Positions 38,260 through 47,959 of a stretch of DNA of 64,000 nt are shown piece by piece. The DNA is from Histomonas meleagridis (Eukaryota; Parabasalia; Tritrichomonadida; Dientamoebidae), in the NCBI GenBank assembly GCA_020186115.1, contig WSYJ01000081.1, positions 124,001 to 188,000 on the forward strand, read 5' to 3'. Position 1 is the stretch's first letter. Each line of letters starts with the position of its first letter. Both the position numbers and the translations under genes were made by a program. The notes beneath the pieces were generated by a model that worked only from the letters and a program-made list of their open reading frames with translations, did not search any database and was not told the origin of the DNA.

Positions 38260-38445
38260 TTAGACGCCATATTCCCGATCAGCATTTAAATATTCATCTG
38301 GAATGCTTTGGATCATCTGAGGTTGAGAAATGCTTGGAACAAATGTATCGATTCCAAAACCCAAGAAACTTTCCTTTTGTTCATATGATGGTGCTTCAAC
38401 AGGGTTTAACCTTTTGACACTGCTTAAGTGATTAACTTCAGACAT
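38260..38445 (-). CDS. Small hypothetical protein
   Basis: The peptide has 61 residues from ATG 38445 (MSEVNHLSSVKRLNPVEAP). The open frame continues upstream to 38541, but that part is low-complexity Phe/Ile, so the inner Met is preferred. Composition is protein-like: soluble, Pro/Ser/Gln-rich, ending DEYLNADREYGV. No recognisable domain. It could be a short disordered regulator or a chance frame. Confidence 0.45.
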   Translation of the reverse strand: MSEVNHLSSVKRLNPVEAPSYEQKESFLGFGIDTFVPSISQPQMIQSIPDEYLNADREYGV

Positions 38446-38903
38446 TTCAACAAAAAAATGAAGCGAGAAGAAGCAATAAATAAAGTTCACAAATTTTATC
38501 TCCGTATTCAAAAATTGAAAGTCGTATGACTGAATATTCAAACAAATTTTAAAAATTATGTAAAGTCTGACCTGAGCTCACCTTCCGCATTTCTAGCTAA
38601 ATCAAAGTATCAAAAATACATGTACAACCGATGCACAAACTAATTAAGAGTCAAGTTAAAACTTTCTAACAAATCTGCAATTAACATATTTCATCTAATT
38701 TGTACCAAATGTTTTTATGATTTGCGCTTGTTTCACTATGAGCATTACTTAGTACTTATTGAACAATCAAAAGTAGATGATAATACTCATAAATAAAACA
38801 ATGTTTTTTATGATTTTAATTTCAGCATTCTCTATATAAGATTCATGTTCCTTTGCGCATAAAACCAAAATACGAAACTCTTTTCTCAAACATTATTTTT
38901 TAT
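38446..38903. other. Intergenic
   Basis: AT-rich, contains GACCTGAGCTCACC near 38570 but no gene or RNA that I can support. Confidence 0.35.
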
Positions 38904-40034
38904 TTACAAAATTGACAAACTTGGATGATCCCATAATATATCCACGCATTTATCATCCAGATTTGTAAATGCCAAAAAGCTGCATGCCGTAGCCCTCGTG
39001 TTTAACAGCACAGCCAACACTAAGAGCACAACAGTAGCGAACAAATAAAAATAAAAATTACCAATTGGCGAAATACAATGCACCAAACACACAGCAAGCA
39101 CAATTGCTATCGCCAGCATAGGTAATGGTGACGCTAAATATATCGGATTTTCGGGTGTCGCATCGATATTATACAATTGGAAATCAGCTCGAGATGGAAA
39201 TCGAGTGGTCTTCTCGGGGTCTTGAGCACGCGACCAACGCGAGTTTCGTTCTCTTTTGTTCTGGCGATCGCTTCCGATGATGTCAGCTTCATCATTCCAA
39301 TCGGGTCGAGTCTTAAAGGGTTTTAGCTGCGGATCCGCAGACGCTTGGAACTCCGCAGATATTTCGGGGTCAGAAAAGAATTTTCGCATGCATGTGCCAA
39401 ATGCGCCACATGATGGAGATAAGAATAAAAGCGATATAAAATAGAGAGCAATGTAAGCGAAGGGTGGGATAAATGGAATCCAGACCTTGTCAATGACGTT
39501 TTTGGAATATAAAGAAAATAATAATGAACTTGGGAAAATTGCAATTATTTCAAAGGTAAGGATTACTTTTTGGGATGGACGGGAGATAATTCCACAGATA
39601 AAGTCTAAAAAGACGCCAATAGAAGCGAGAATGGAAATGTCAAAATAATAATTTGGTGAATCTTCATTGATAATTATTATGACACCTATGACAAGAACTA
39701 AAGGCACTGGAGCATGTAATAAAAAGATTAGACCAAAACCTGTTTTGCATGAGGCGCGTTCAAATAAAGCACCAAAAAGATAACAAATTGTCAATAACAA
39801 ATGAAGAACTATGACAATGATGATAGGAAGGAGTAATGTGGTTGTGTCAAATGGTGTACTGCCAATTGAATAAGGTGGATAAAGAAGAAATTCAATAAGA
39901 ACGGCAAAAAGATAACAGAAGAAAATGATGGTCCTGGTTTGGTGAAGCGCACACATTGGAAGGCTGTGTGAAAGATAGTCCATAATTCTTTCGACATGGA
40001 ATGTGTGGGTTGTCTGGAGATAATCCAGATTCAT
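38904..40034 (-). CDS. Polytopic membrane protein of unknown function
   Basis: The protein has 376 residues, starting at ATG 40034. About nine hydrophobic helices are visible: five or six in residues 35-215 (LLLPIIIVIVLHLLLTICYLF, LVLVIGVIIIINED and others), then a hydrophilic charged loop (residues 220-290, with RQNKRERNSRWSR), then two or three helices (LPMLAIAIVLAVCLVH, ATVVLLVLAVLL). No transporter signature is recognised. The N-terminus (MNLDYLQTTHTFHVERIMDYLSH) is short and soluble. CpG-containing codons cluster in the 3' half of the gene. Membrane location is confident, function unknown. Confidence 0.7.
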   Translation of the reverse strand: MNLDYLQTTHTFHVERIMDYLSHSLPMCALHQTRTIIFFCYLFAVLIEFLLYPPYSIGSTPFDTTTLLLPIIIVIVLHLLLTICYLFGALFERASCKTGFGLIFLLHAPVPLVLVIGVIIIINEDSPNYYFDISILASIGVFLDFICGIISRPSQKVILTFEIIAIFPSSLLFSLYSKNVIDKVWIPFIPPFAYIALYFISLLFLSPSCGAFGTCMRKFFSDPEISAEFQASADPQLKPFKTRPDWNDEADIIGSDRQNKRERNSRWSRAQDPEKTTRFPSRADFQLYNIDATPENPIYLASPLPMLAIAIVLAVCLVHCISPIGNFYFYLFATVVLLVLAVLLNTRATACSFLAFTNLDDKCVDILWDHPSLSIL

Positions 40035-40152
40035 GTTTAAGAATTGAGAAGCTTTGTTCGAAGAGTAAACGGTTTATAATATTTTCCAAATGATTATTAA
40101 CGCTGTGTTATTAGGAATATATAAAAATTTCATCAATACCTGATATAGTAAT

Positions 40153-40362
40153 TCATATAGAAAATGTGTTCATGGCTTTATTCATATTTTTTTTTTCTGA
40201 ATTACCCCCGGTTTTATTCATGAGTTTACTTAAGTCTCCATTATTATTAGCCCAAGGAATGAATGGATATTGTGATGTAGTATGAAAACTTCGATTCAAA
40301 TAATACATTAATGTTGATGAAATGATTAATAAATAAAAGTTTATATTTTGTTTTCGTTCCAT
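40153..40362 (-). CDS. Possible small single-pass membrane protein
   Basis: A 69-codon frame from ATG 40362 has one N-terminal hydrophobic segment (INFYLLIISSTLMYYL) followed by a hydrophilic tail with NNGDLSKLMNKTGGN. A GGGGTGACCCC palindrome lies about 118-128 bp upstream on the same strand, comparable to the GGGGTG elements upstream of Ras and dihydropyrimidinase. Short and unrecognised, so coding status is uncertain. Confidence 0.35.
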   Translation of the reverse strand: MERKQNINFYLLIISSTLMYYLNRSFHTTSQYPFIPWANNNGDLSKLMNKTGGNSEKKNMNKAMNTFSI

Positions 40363-41260
40363 TTATTTTGGCTTTTTAATTAAATTTGTTTTATTTTGTA
40401 GGTAAGTTTTAATAATTCATATTAAAATGAAAAATTATTATAATTCAATAAGTCATATCGTATATATATCGTCAACCTGGGGTCACCCCGAAAATTGGGC
40501 ATCATTAGATGTATGTGCTTAGATCGGTTCTCTATTTAAATATATTAAGTATCCACGAATTAAAAAAAAATTTAAAACCTCTACCCATTTATATAGCTAT
40601 ATGGTTAAAAAATTCCATGGGATTTCCATGATGGAAAAATTAAATTAAATTTGGTAAATTTTTCTAGAAAAATCTGATAAATTATTAAACAATGATTTCG
40701 ATTGAAACCTTGGTGAATTTTAGAAGAAATAGAAAACATTAAACTCGAATTATCAACAAAGGTTCACACTTCTTAGGCAATTTATGCAAAACTTGCAGAG
40801 AACGTTAAATCACATTAACTTTTTGATTCTCTATTTCACTTTTTGATAATTTTACGTGGTTGTAAATTTAATGTAAACGGTTGTATTGAATATAAAATTT
40901 TACAACGCCTGCCAAAAATCATTTTTTTCAAATTTTTTCGAACGATCATTTTTACCTTAAAATGTCTATCGTTCTCTATCGTAAATAACGTATTTTTTTC
41001 GGGTATAGTTCAGTCTACCCATTTTTTTTGATATCTATCAAACTATTGATTTCTCTTGAACTATAAAAGTTTTTTGTTAGACATTTTCGTTGCAACATTT
41101 TAAAAACATTTTGATTTGTTACAATAAAATATCGTTAGATCATACCTATCATATGGATTATAAATACTTGAATTTTTTATTCAAAATCAAATGAGAAGAT
41201 GAAAATAAACTCTTTTTCTATTTTTCATTATTTCATATAAATCATTCAACAAATATTTAA
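40363..41260. other. Intergenic with a GC-rich palindrome
   Basis: AT-rich except GGGGTCACCCC at 40479-40489, an odd GC-rich island flanked by TATATATATCG. No gene supported. Confidence 0.4.
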
Positions 41261-41405
41261 GGTTGAATTGAAGAAATCATTTATTTGTGTGAGCAAAATC
41301 ATCATTTGAAGATGTGTATAAAAAGGCAATTGAATTCCATCGAAATGATGTCTTTAAATGGATTTATGAAGAAAAAAAAAATCAAAGCGATTATTATAAA
41401 AAATG
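41261..41405 (+). pseudogene. Relic of a DUF3447/ankyrin gene
   Basis: Read across one frameshift and one stop, this plus-strand stretch encodes GG-*-IEEIIYLCEQNHH and then FEDVYKKAIEFHRNDVFKWIYEE. This aligns with the conserved block GGNEEIIHLCEQNH...YEAAIEYHQNDIFKYIYEN of the intact gene on the opposite strand nearby (42.9 kb). It is a truncated, decayed copy abutting the end of the minus-strand module train. Confidence 0.65.
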
Positions 41406-41566
41406 AACTTTGTTATGTTGTTGCCAACACTTCTTTTGTTGGCGTTTTTCTTTATATTGTTTTCTGCGCACAATTGGTCTTAGGAGTGATTTTAATTATT
41501 AGCAATTTATGCTTCATTTCCATTTCTTAATAAAAATGAAGATTTGATGTTTATATAAAAAGTTTT

Positions 41567-42600
41567 TTAATTAGAATTTTCGTTAGTACTTTTTTCTCGT
41601 AGTAAATTTACTATTTCTGTGTATCCTTTTTGTTGTGCAATTTGAAGTGCTTCCAAATATTATTAAAACATATATAAAATTATTAAAACATATTTCAAAT
41701 TATTCAAATGAATAGTTTTTGCTTTAACATCAATTCCTTTATCTAAAAGTAATTTTACGATTTCTATATTATTATTTCTAACTGCTATATGAAGTGCTGT
41801 TGCAAATGTTTAAAACATATTTCAAATTATTAAAACATATCCAAAATCATTCAAATGAATAGTTTTTGCATTAACATCAATTCCTTTATCTAAAAGTAAT
41901 TTTACGATTTCTATATAATTACTTCTAACTGCTATATGAAGTGCTGTTTCAAATTATTAAAACATATTTTAAATTATTAAAACATATTTCAAATTATTCA
42001 AATGAATAGTTTTTGCATTAACATCAATTCCTTTATCTAAAAGTAATTTTACTATTTCTATATTATTATTTCTAACTGCTATATGAAGTGCTGTTTCAAA
42101 TTATTAAAACATATTTCATATTATTCAAATGAATATTTTTTGCATTAACATCAATTCCTTTATCTAAAAGTAGTTTTACTATTTCTATATTATTATTATT
42201 ATTAACTGCTATATGAAGTGCTGTTTCAAATTATTAAAACATATTTCATATTATCCAAATGAATATTTTTTGCATTAACATCAATTCCTTTATCTAAAAG
42301 TAGTTTTACTATTTCTATATTATTATTATTATTAACTGCTATATGAAGTGCTGTTGCAAATGTTTAAAACATATTTCAAATTATTAAAACATATATAAAA
42401 TTATTAAAACATATTATAAATTATTAAAATGAATATTTTTTGTATTAACATCAATTCCTTTATCTAAAAGTAGTTTTACTATTTCTATATAATTACTTCT
42501 AACTGCAATATGAAGTGCTGTTTCAAATTATTAAAACATATTAAAAATTATTAAAACATATTCTAAATTATTAAAACATATATAAAATTATTCAAATGAA
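41567..42600 (-). repeat. Ankyrin module train of locus 2 (7 modules, near-identical)
   Basis: On the minus strand, modules begin (ACA of TALHIA, or its equivalent) at 42521, 42354, 42224, 42094, 41948, 41800 and 41653, with intervals 167, 130, 130, 146, 148 and 147 bp. The coding part (about 90 nt) is almost identical between the first six modules. Spacers consist of one to four copies of an approximately 20-nt unit resembling ATGTTTTAATAATTTGAAAT, so their lengths differ in steps and break the reading frame. The terminal module is diverged (ALQIAQQKGYTEIVNLL) and ends in NENSN with a stop at 41567-41569. Confidence 0.85.
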
Positions 42601-43866
42601 CACTAATTGCATTAACATCAATTCCTTTTTGTTCTAAAACATATTTCACAAGTTCAACATTTCCTGATTCTGAAGCAAAAACTAAAATATTTTTTGGAAT
42701 TTGATTATTTTGAAGGAAATATTTCAAGAGATATAAATTTCCATTTCTTGCTGATTCATTTATATTATAAGCATTAACATTAATTCCTTTTTTTTCAAAA
42801 AATGCTAAAATTTCATAATTATCTTTTTTAATACAAAAACTTATCAAATCATTAGTTTTATCTTCAGACATTTTCGGTATTGATTGTATTTTTTCTAATT
42901 TATTTTCATAAATGTATTTAAAGATATCATTTTGATGATATTCAATTGCTGCTTCATATGCACCTTCAAATGATGAATGATTCTGTTCACATAAATGAAT
43001 GATTTCTTCATTTCCACCTACAATCGCATATTTACCCGTATTTAATACATTTGCATTATTCATAAGTAAATATTTTAAACATTTAACAGATCCGAAATAT
43101 GCTGCATAATCAATTAATGTAACATCATCCTTATTAATGAATGAACATCTTTCATAAAGTGATGGTTCGATTGTTTGGTTAAAATCAAATTTTGTTTGTG
43201 ATGATATTTCTTGAAGTTTTCCTATTTCATCATTTCGAATTATTGTCGCAATTTCATTTGGATTATTTCCTTCTTTAATTAATTCTTTGTGAAGTTCCCA
43301 ATCATTCTTTGATAATTCTTCATAATTATCCAAAAAGTATTTTTCTATTGGATCATTTTCATTCGATCTAAATTGCATACTGGTTTGGTTTTGGTTTTCT
43401 TTTTCTGTTTTATAATGTGCAAAATATTTTGAATGAATATTTTTAGTGATGTTTTTATCAATTAAATTTTGTTCAATTAGTTTCTCGATTAAGTAATATG
43501 ATCTTGTGTGTTCATTTGAGATATACGTTTGATAAAAATTGAAATTAGTTTAACGTTATTTTGATTAATTTCTTCTTCTTTCATTTCAAGTGTTTTTAAA
43601 AAATTTATGTAAATCTCAAATGCATGCTTTCGTGATGAAAATGCATTATAAATTATGTTACTTATAATAGTGTTAAATGTATAAGGAAAATTTGAGTCAA
43701 ATAATTCCATTACTTTTTTAGCTGAAACCTGGGAGTTTTCTTCATTTAAACTGAATATAGTTTTCTCAAGCTCAATTAAGGATTTCAGACATGTTGACAA
43801 AGAATCCAATTTTTTCTCTCCTGTGTTTGGGGTTGTGGTACCAACATTAAGCATGTGATTTGTCAT
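42563..43866 (-). CDS. DUF3447/ankyrin protein of locus 2, one frameshift
   Basis: ATG 43866 begins the N-terminal region (MTNHMLNVGTTTPNTG). The frame is open upstream only from TTG 43884. It stops at 43489, but the homologous sequence continues in another frame (LIEKLIEQNLI) and then through the DUF3447 core: NDWELHKELIKEG, ERCSFINKDDVTLIDYAAYF, AIVGGNEEIIHLCEQNH. A -1 shift near 43495 is needed to join them. The frame ends in spacer after NAISV at about 42612, leading into the module train. Locus 1 and locus 3 are intact over the same region, so this is a recent mutation or a sequence error. Confidence 0.75.
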
Positions 43867-44034
43867 ATAAAACGAAACAAACAAACTGCAACTTTCAATG
43901 TTGGCACTTTTCGGCCGTTATTATAATAAACGGTCTCTTAACGTACGATTTTTGAGCATATTTTAAATTAATTTGAACACCCAGTTTCCTGGTGGTCAAA
44001 ATTGATTTCCAAATCCACCATCACATCCACAAAA

Positions 44035-44310
44035 ATATTCAATTACCAAAGAAACAGAAGATTCAATTATTGAATTTATATCTGAAGAATACTTGAAACC
44101 TGGCATCTCAGCAAACAGACAACCAGTTCATGATGTTGCTATCAATGCATTCTTCATGAGACACTTTTCAGGTTGATAGGTTTTGGCCAAACAAACTTCG
44201 AAATATCCGAAAAGTGTCACACTCTACAAAATAAATCACCTGCACAACAAAAATATTGGGAAATATCAATAAAACTTGGAACTCGAACTAAAGTCTTGGC
44301 AAACAAAAGA
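44035..44310 (+). pseudogene. Possible decayed gene or transposon relic
   Basis: About 50 protein-like codons (KYSITKETEDSIIEF, EEYLKPGISANRQPVHDVA, FFMRHFSG) are followed by adjacent TGA TAG stops and then about 30 further codons in the same frame (VLAKQTSKYPKSVTLYKINH). The composition is unlike the surrounding AT-rich spacer. I do not recognise the family; an N-terminal transposase region is one possibility. Confidence 0.3.
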
Positions 44311-45004
44311 TTATTGAAAATGTTTCTCATTTTCTTGAGATCAATAAACAATAAATTAAAGTACTTTTTTAATTTTAATATGAGTATTTACTCTTACAAT
44401 AGAGAAATTTTTAAAATGATCGGTTCTGCCTTCATCCACTCTTAAGCCTTAAGCCCAAAATGTCTGATTCGATTCAAAATGCTAAAATGAACGTTGAACC
44501 TTAAGCCCAAAATGTCAAATCGAATTGAAATCTTCACAAATTTTGGCAAAACGATCACTAGGATAACGGTCGTTTGCCAGTTGTTGTAATATGCCGATAT
44601 GATAAATTTGAATAACAATAAAGTTGTAAATTTTTGAATAACAGATCCATAGTTTAATACATACAAATATTTGAGGCTCAAAATGGCAAAAATATATATG
44701 TGACCACTTCTTAAGAAGTCAGTAAATCGATGAGCAATTTGACTTAGTTATTGAGCTTAAGAATGAAAATTTCGTGGGCTCAAGGAGAAGCTATGTATTA
44801 AAATTTAAAGTATATTTATTTTCACTTTTTTATAAATAGGTAATTTAAATATTTTCCAAAACGCCAACGGCTTCAACCGTCGATTTAAATATTTTAAACA
44901 TTAATACCGTATATCATTTTAGCATAGTGCTTTAAACCATTCAGAAAAATTATTAATTAAGCGGTTACATGTCAAAATACATTTATCATTCAGCACTTTT
45001 ACGG

Positions 45005-45016
45005 TTTGGGGTGCCC
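45005..45016 (+). promoter_or_regulatory. TTTGGGGTGCCC element upstream of dihydropyrimidinase
   Basis: Lies 87-98 bp upstream of ATG 45103 and is preceded by ACGG. It matches the element at 27089-27100 upstream of Ras in 11 of 12 positions and in the same orientation relative to its gene. Confidence 0.45.
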
Positions 45017-45102
45017 TCATTCGAAAACGGTGTATTTGTTGTATTCAAAATTTTCACTATTCTGTTATTTTTTTGACAAAATGATTAGTGACTTCACTTT
45101 CG

Positions 45103-46539
45103 ATGAAATCCCTTCTTCTCAAAAACGGCACAATCGTAAATGCTGATGAACAGTTTGTCGGAGATGTATTAATAGTTGATGGCAAGATCGCTGAGATCGG
45201 AACCGATCTTAAGTCGACAGATGCCGAAGAAATTGATTGCACAGGAAAGTTTGTGATTCCTGGCGGAATTGATCCCCACACCCACATTGAAATGCAGGGA
45301 GCCGTATTCCGTGTTACGGATGACTGGTATTCAGGCACAAGAGCCGCTGCAGCTGGTGGTACGACATGTGTATTAGATTTCGTTCCAGTCAACAAAGGCG
45401 ACCATCCAAAGGAGTGTCTCTTACATTGGGAAAAACAAGCACAACAAGCAGTTATTGATTATTCCTTCCATATGTCAGTTGTCGATTGGAATCAAGAGTC
45501 CAAAGAATCTCTTGAAATGGCAATCGAACATGGAATCAACTCAGCAAAGGTATATCTCGCTTATAAGGGTAACCTTATGCTTGATTCACAGAAAGATTTT
45601 ATCGAATTTTTCGAATTTGTAGGAAAACATGGAATGCTTCCACAAGTTCATTGTGAGGATGGTGAAATTGTCCCTTATCTTCAAAATAAGCTCTTCAATT
45701 CAGGCGAAACAACTCCAGCTGCACATCCTAAATCACGTCCAAGTTGGGTCGAAAGTGCTGCAGTTACTAATGCTGTTTCTCTTGCAGCAGCAGCTGATAG
45801 TCCAGTGTACATTGTTCATAATACATGTAAGGAATCACTCGAAGTTCTCGAAAATGCAGTCAATGGAAAATATCCCGTTATTCCAGAATGTACTATATCA
45901 CATCTCGTGTTCACTGATGAACTTAATAGTAATCCTAACTTCGACATTGCAGCAGGCGCTGTTTTGTCACCACCATTAAGATCTGAAGCTGATCGCCAAG
46001 CACTTTGGAATGGATTACAAAAAGGTTTGTTAAAGACAATATGCACTGATCATTGCCCTTGGACATTAGAACAAAAACGAACCGGTCTTAATGACTTTAG
46101 GAAAATACCAAATGGCGTCCCAGCATTAGAAGAAAGAATGGTTTTAGCTTGGAGTTATGGTGTTAATAAGGGATTAATTTCTCCAATGGAATACGTGGCT
46201 GTAACTTCTACTAACGCGGCGAAGATTTTCGGATTATATCCTCGAAAAGGTGTTATAAGAGTTGGATCTGATGCTGATGTTGTTGTTGTTGATCCAAAGG
46301 CTAAAAGAGTTATCAAAAAAGAGGATCAAAAAGGTGCCGCCGACTATAACTTGTTTGAAGGAATTGAAGTTACCGGAATTCCAGTAATAACAATTTCTAA
46401 TGGAAGATTAGTATGGAAATGTGAAGTTGAAAATGGTGTTGCAAATTATAAGAATGGTATGTTAACAGAAGAAAGAAAAGGTAAATTCATCCCAAGAAAG
46501 ACATTTGTTCCTTACGTTTACGGAAGACAATGCCAATAA
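45103..46539 (+). CDS. Dihydropyrimidinase
   Basis: The protein has 478 residues from ATG 45103 (MKSLLLKNGTIVNADE). The frame opens at GTG 45088, but TCACTTTCG just before the inner ATG looks like the initiator. Amidohydrolase metal ligands are all present: HTH in GGIDPHTHIE, the carboxylated Lys in SAKVYLAYKG, His in QVHCEDG and YIVHNT, and Asp in ICTDHCPW. The family signature around DDWYSGTRAAAAGGTT fits dihydropyrimidinase, which opens dihydrouracil/dihydrothymine rings in pyrimidine catabolism. Hydantoinase or DRP relatives are less likely because all ligands are intact. Length is normal. Confidence 0.95.
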   Translation: MKSLLLKNGTIVNADEQFVGDVLIVDGKIAEIGTDLKSTDAEEIDCTGKFVIPGGIDPHTHIEMQGAVFRVTDDWYSGTRAAAAGGTTCVLDFVPVNKGDHPKECLLHWEKQAQQAVIDYSFHMSVVDWNQESKESLEMAIEHGINSAKVYLAYKGNLMLDSQKDFIEFFEFVGKHGMLPQVHCEDGEIVPYLQNKLFNSGETTPAAHPKSRPSWVESAAVTNAVSLAAAADSPVYIVHNTCKESLEVLENAVNGKYPVIPECTISHLVFTDELNSNPNFDIAAGAVLSPPLRSEADRQALWNGLQKGLLKTICTDHCPWTLEQKRTGLNDFRKIPNGVPALEERMVLAWSYGVNKGLISPMEYVAVTSTNAAKIFGLYPRKGVIRVGSDADVVVVDPKAKRVIKKEDQKGAADYNLFEGIEVTGIPVITISNGRLVWKCEVENGVANYKNGMLTEERKGKFIPRKTFVPYVYGRQCQ

Positions 46540-47376
46540 ACAGCTTCATTTTCTAAATTTAAAATTTTAATTGAGTTTGATGTAGTGTTTGATGCTCATA
46601 AAAACGATAGCGGTAAATTGGAGAACGTTAAGTATGATTGAGGGATTATATGGTCAGTATATAAATATCGTCATAAAAATTAGACAAAAATTAATAAAAG
46701 TTTCGCTTAAAGTGACAATTTGATTGGTTTTATTGACTTTCGATAATATATTTGGAAACATTTAATTTTAATTTAAAATTGCTTTATATATTTTCAAAAA
46801 GATATTAAACATTTGATAAAGTTCTTTGTAATTACAAATGGATTATAATACATATACCAATTTTTCTAAAATTTATCGTCATTTTTTATAAAGAGAAAAT
46901 TCATTCAATAGTATAATGTAAATACTATTATAATATTTTTATAACAACAAATTTATTAGTGAACACTTTCGTATATCTGTATGAATGGGGAAAAACATTT
47001 ATGATAAAAAACATATTCAATGCAAAGACTTTCATTATATTTTTTCCAATTGGACATTATTAAATGTTCGAATATTTTGATATAAATGAGCCAAAATATT
47101 AGTTTTTCTGAAAACAAATAATATCTGGATAGAATACCATCATGAAAGACGATATTCTTGTATTTTGGTGTACAACATTTTCAGTATGCATCAATCGTTC
47201 TGCTCACAAAAACTTTTGTAAACTACACAAATCAAGGTGAGGTGAAGTGAAAATTTATCGCATTTTTGAAAAATGGATTTATCTTCATATTTATTCAAAA
47301 TCTTTGAGAATCATATTGAAATTATATATCTCCCTTTTTTAAATAGCCATTGCAAAAATCACATCACTTTATTTTA
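46540..47376. other. Intergenic
   Basis: AT-rich spacer. Near its end TCACTTTATTTTAATG forms an Inr-like leader for the cupin gene. No other gene or RNA supported. Confidence 0.4.
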
Positions 47377-47827
47377 ATGTCCCTTAAAATAATCTCTGAA
47401 GGATCAAATTATTCTGCAATAAATGTTGGTCCAGCTTCTGAAATTGAAAAGTATGTATTAGAAGCTCATGGTGAGAAGATCCAAGGAAAAGTTTTCATTC
47501 AACAACCACTTCATTTAACTGGATCTGAAATATCATATACATCTATTCCACCTGGTGTACAACTTCCATTCTTCCATTCCCATAAGGAAAATGAAGAAGT
47601 ATTCATTATTATCAAAGGAAAAGGTGAATTTCAAGTTGATGATACTGTTTTCCCTGATTGAAGAAGGTTCTGTTATTCGTACTGGCACTGGTGCAAGTCG
47701 CTGTTACAAGAACACAGGTACCGAACCACTTGTGATAATCTGCATCCAAACACTTGAATCCAAGGAGCCACTCAAGACTGGACACGATGCGGAGTTCCTT
47801 CAAACCACTCCAAGATTCTCTCAGTAA
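47377..47827 (+). pseudogene. Cupin protein with a single-base frameshift
   Basis: ATG 47377 (MSLKIISEGSNY) starts a single-domain cupin: the first metal-binding motif FFHSHKENEEVFIIIKGKG is complete, followed by EFQVDDTVFP. The frame then hits TGA at 47659. The rest of the cupin barrel (EEGSVIRTGTGASRCYKNTG) continues in the +1 frame to a stop at 47825-47827, ending RFSQ. Removing one base near 47657-47660 restores a standard small cupin of about 150 residues. It could be a recent inactivation, sequence error or genuine frameshifting. Enzymatic role unknown. Confidence 0.75.
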
Positions 47828-47959
47828 ACAAAGTGAACACCAAATTCATTTTTAATTCCACCAAACATTAAAACTGTTCTCGTTACATATTAAATTATAG
47901 TTTGAGCGATGATAATTTAAATCATAAAATAACAAATAAACAAATATTTACTATTAAAA

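Larger units (their letters stand above)
43867..45102. other. Intergenic with relic frame, direct repeats and promoter elements
   Basis: Next to the ankyrin start are GCACTTTTCGG (43904-43914) and CCGTTATTATAATAAACGG. From about 44035 to 44310 two open stretches separated by TGATAG (KETEDSIIEFISEEYLKPG, then VLAKQTSKYPKSVTLYK) look like a decayed gene. An 18-bp direct repeat CCTTAAGCCCAAAATGTC occurs at 44447-44464 and 44499-44516. The dihydropyrimidinase promoter is at the right end. Confidence 0.45.

Noticed and set aside
40479-40489. GGGGTCACCCC as an insertion-sequence end or tRNA fragment
   Set aside because: No second copy as an inverted terminal repeat nearby and no cloverleaf could be drawn. 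Kept only as a possible promoter element.
42085-42525. Read-through of locus 2 modules by +1 slippage at the TGA in TTTGAAACAGC
   Set aside because: For the 130-bp units a +1 shift at TGA would continue the frame, but the 146-, 147- and 148-bp units would each need a different shift, so a single recoding rule fails.
41567-42600. CRISPR-like array
   Set aside because: The regular repeats are coding ankyrin modules in a eukaryotic context with homologous spacers, not direct repeats with unique spacers.
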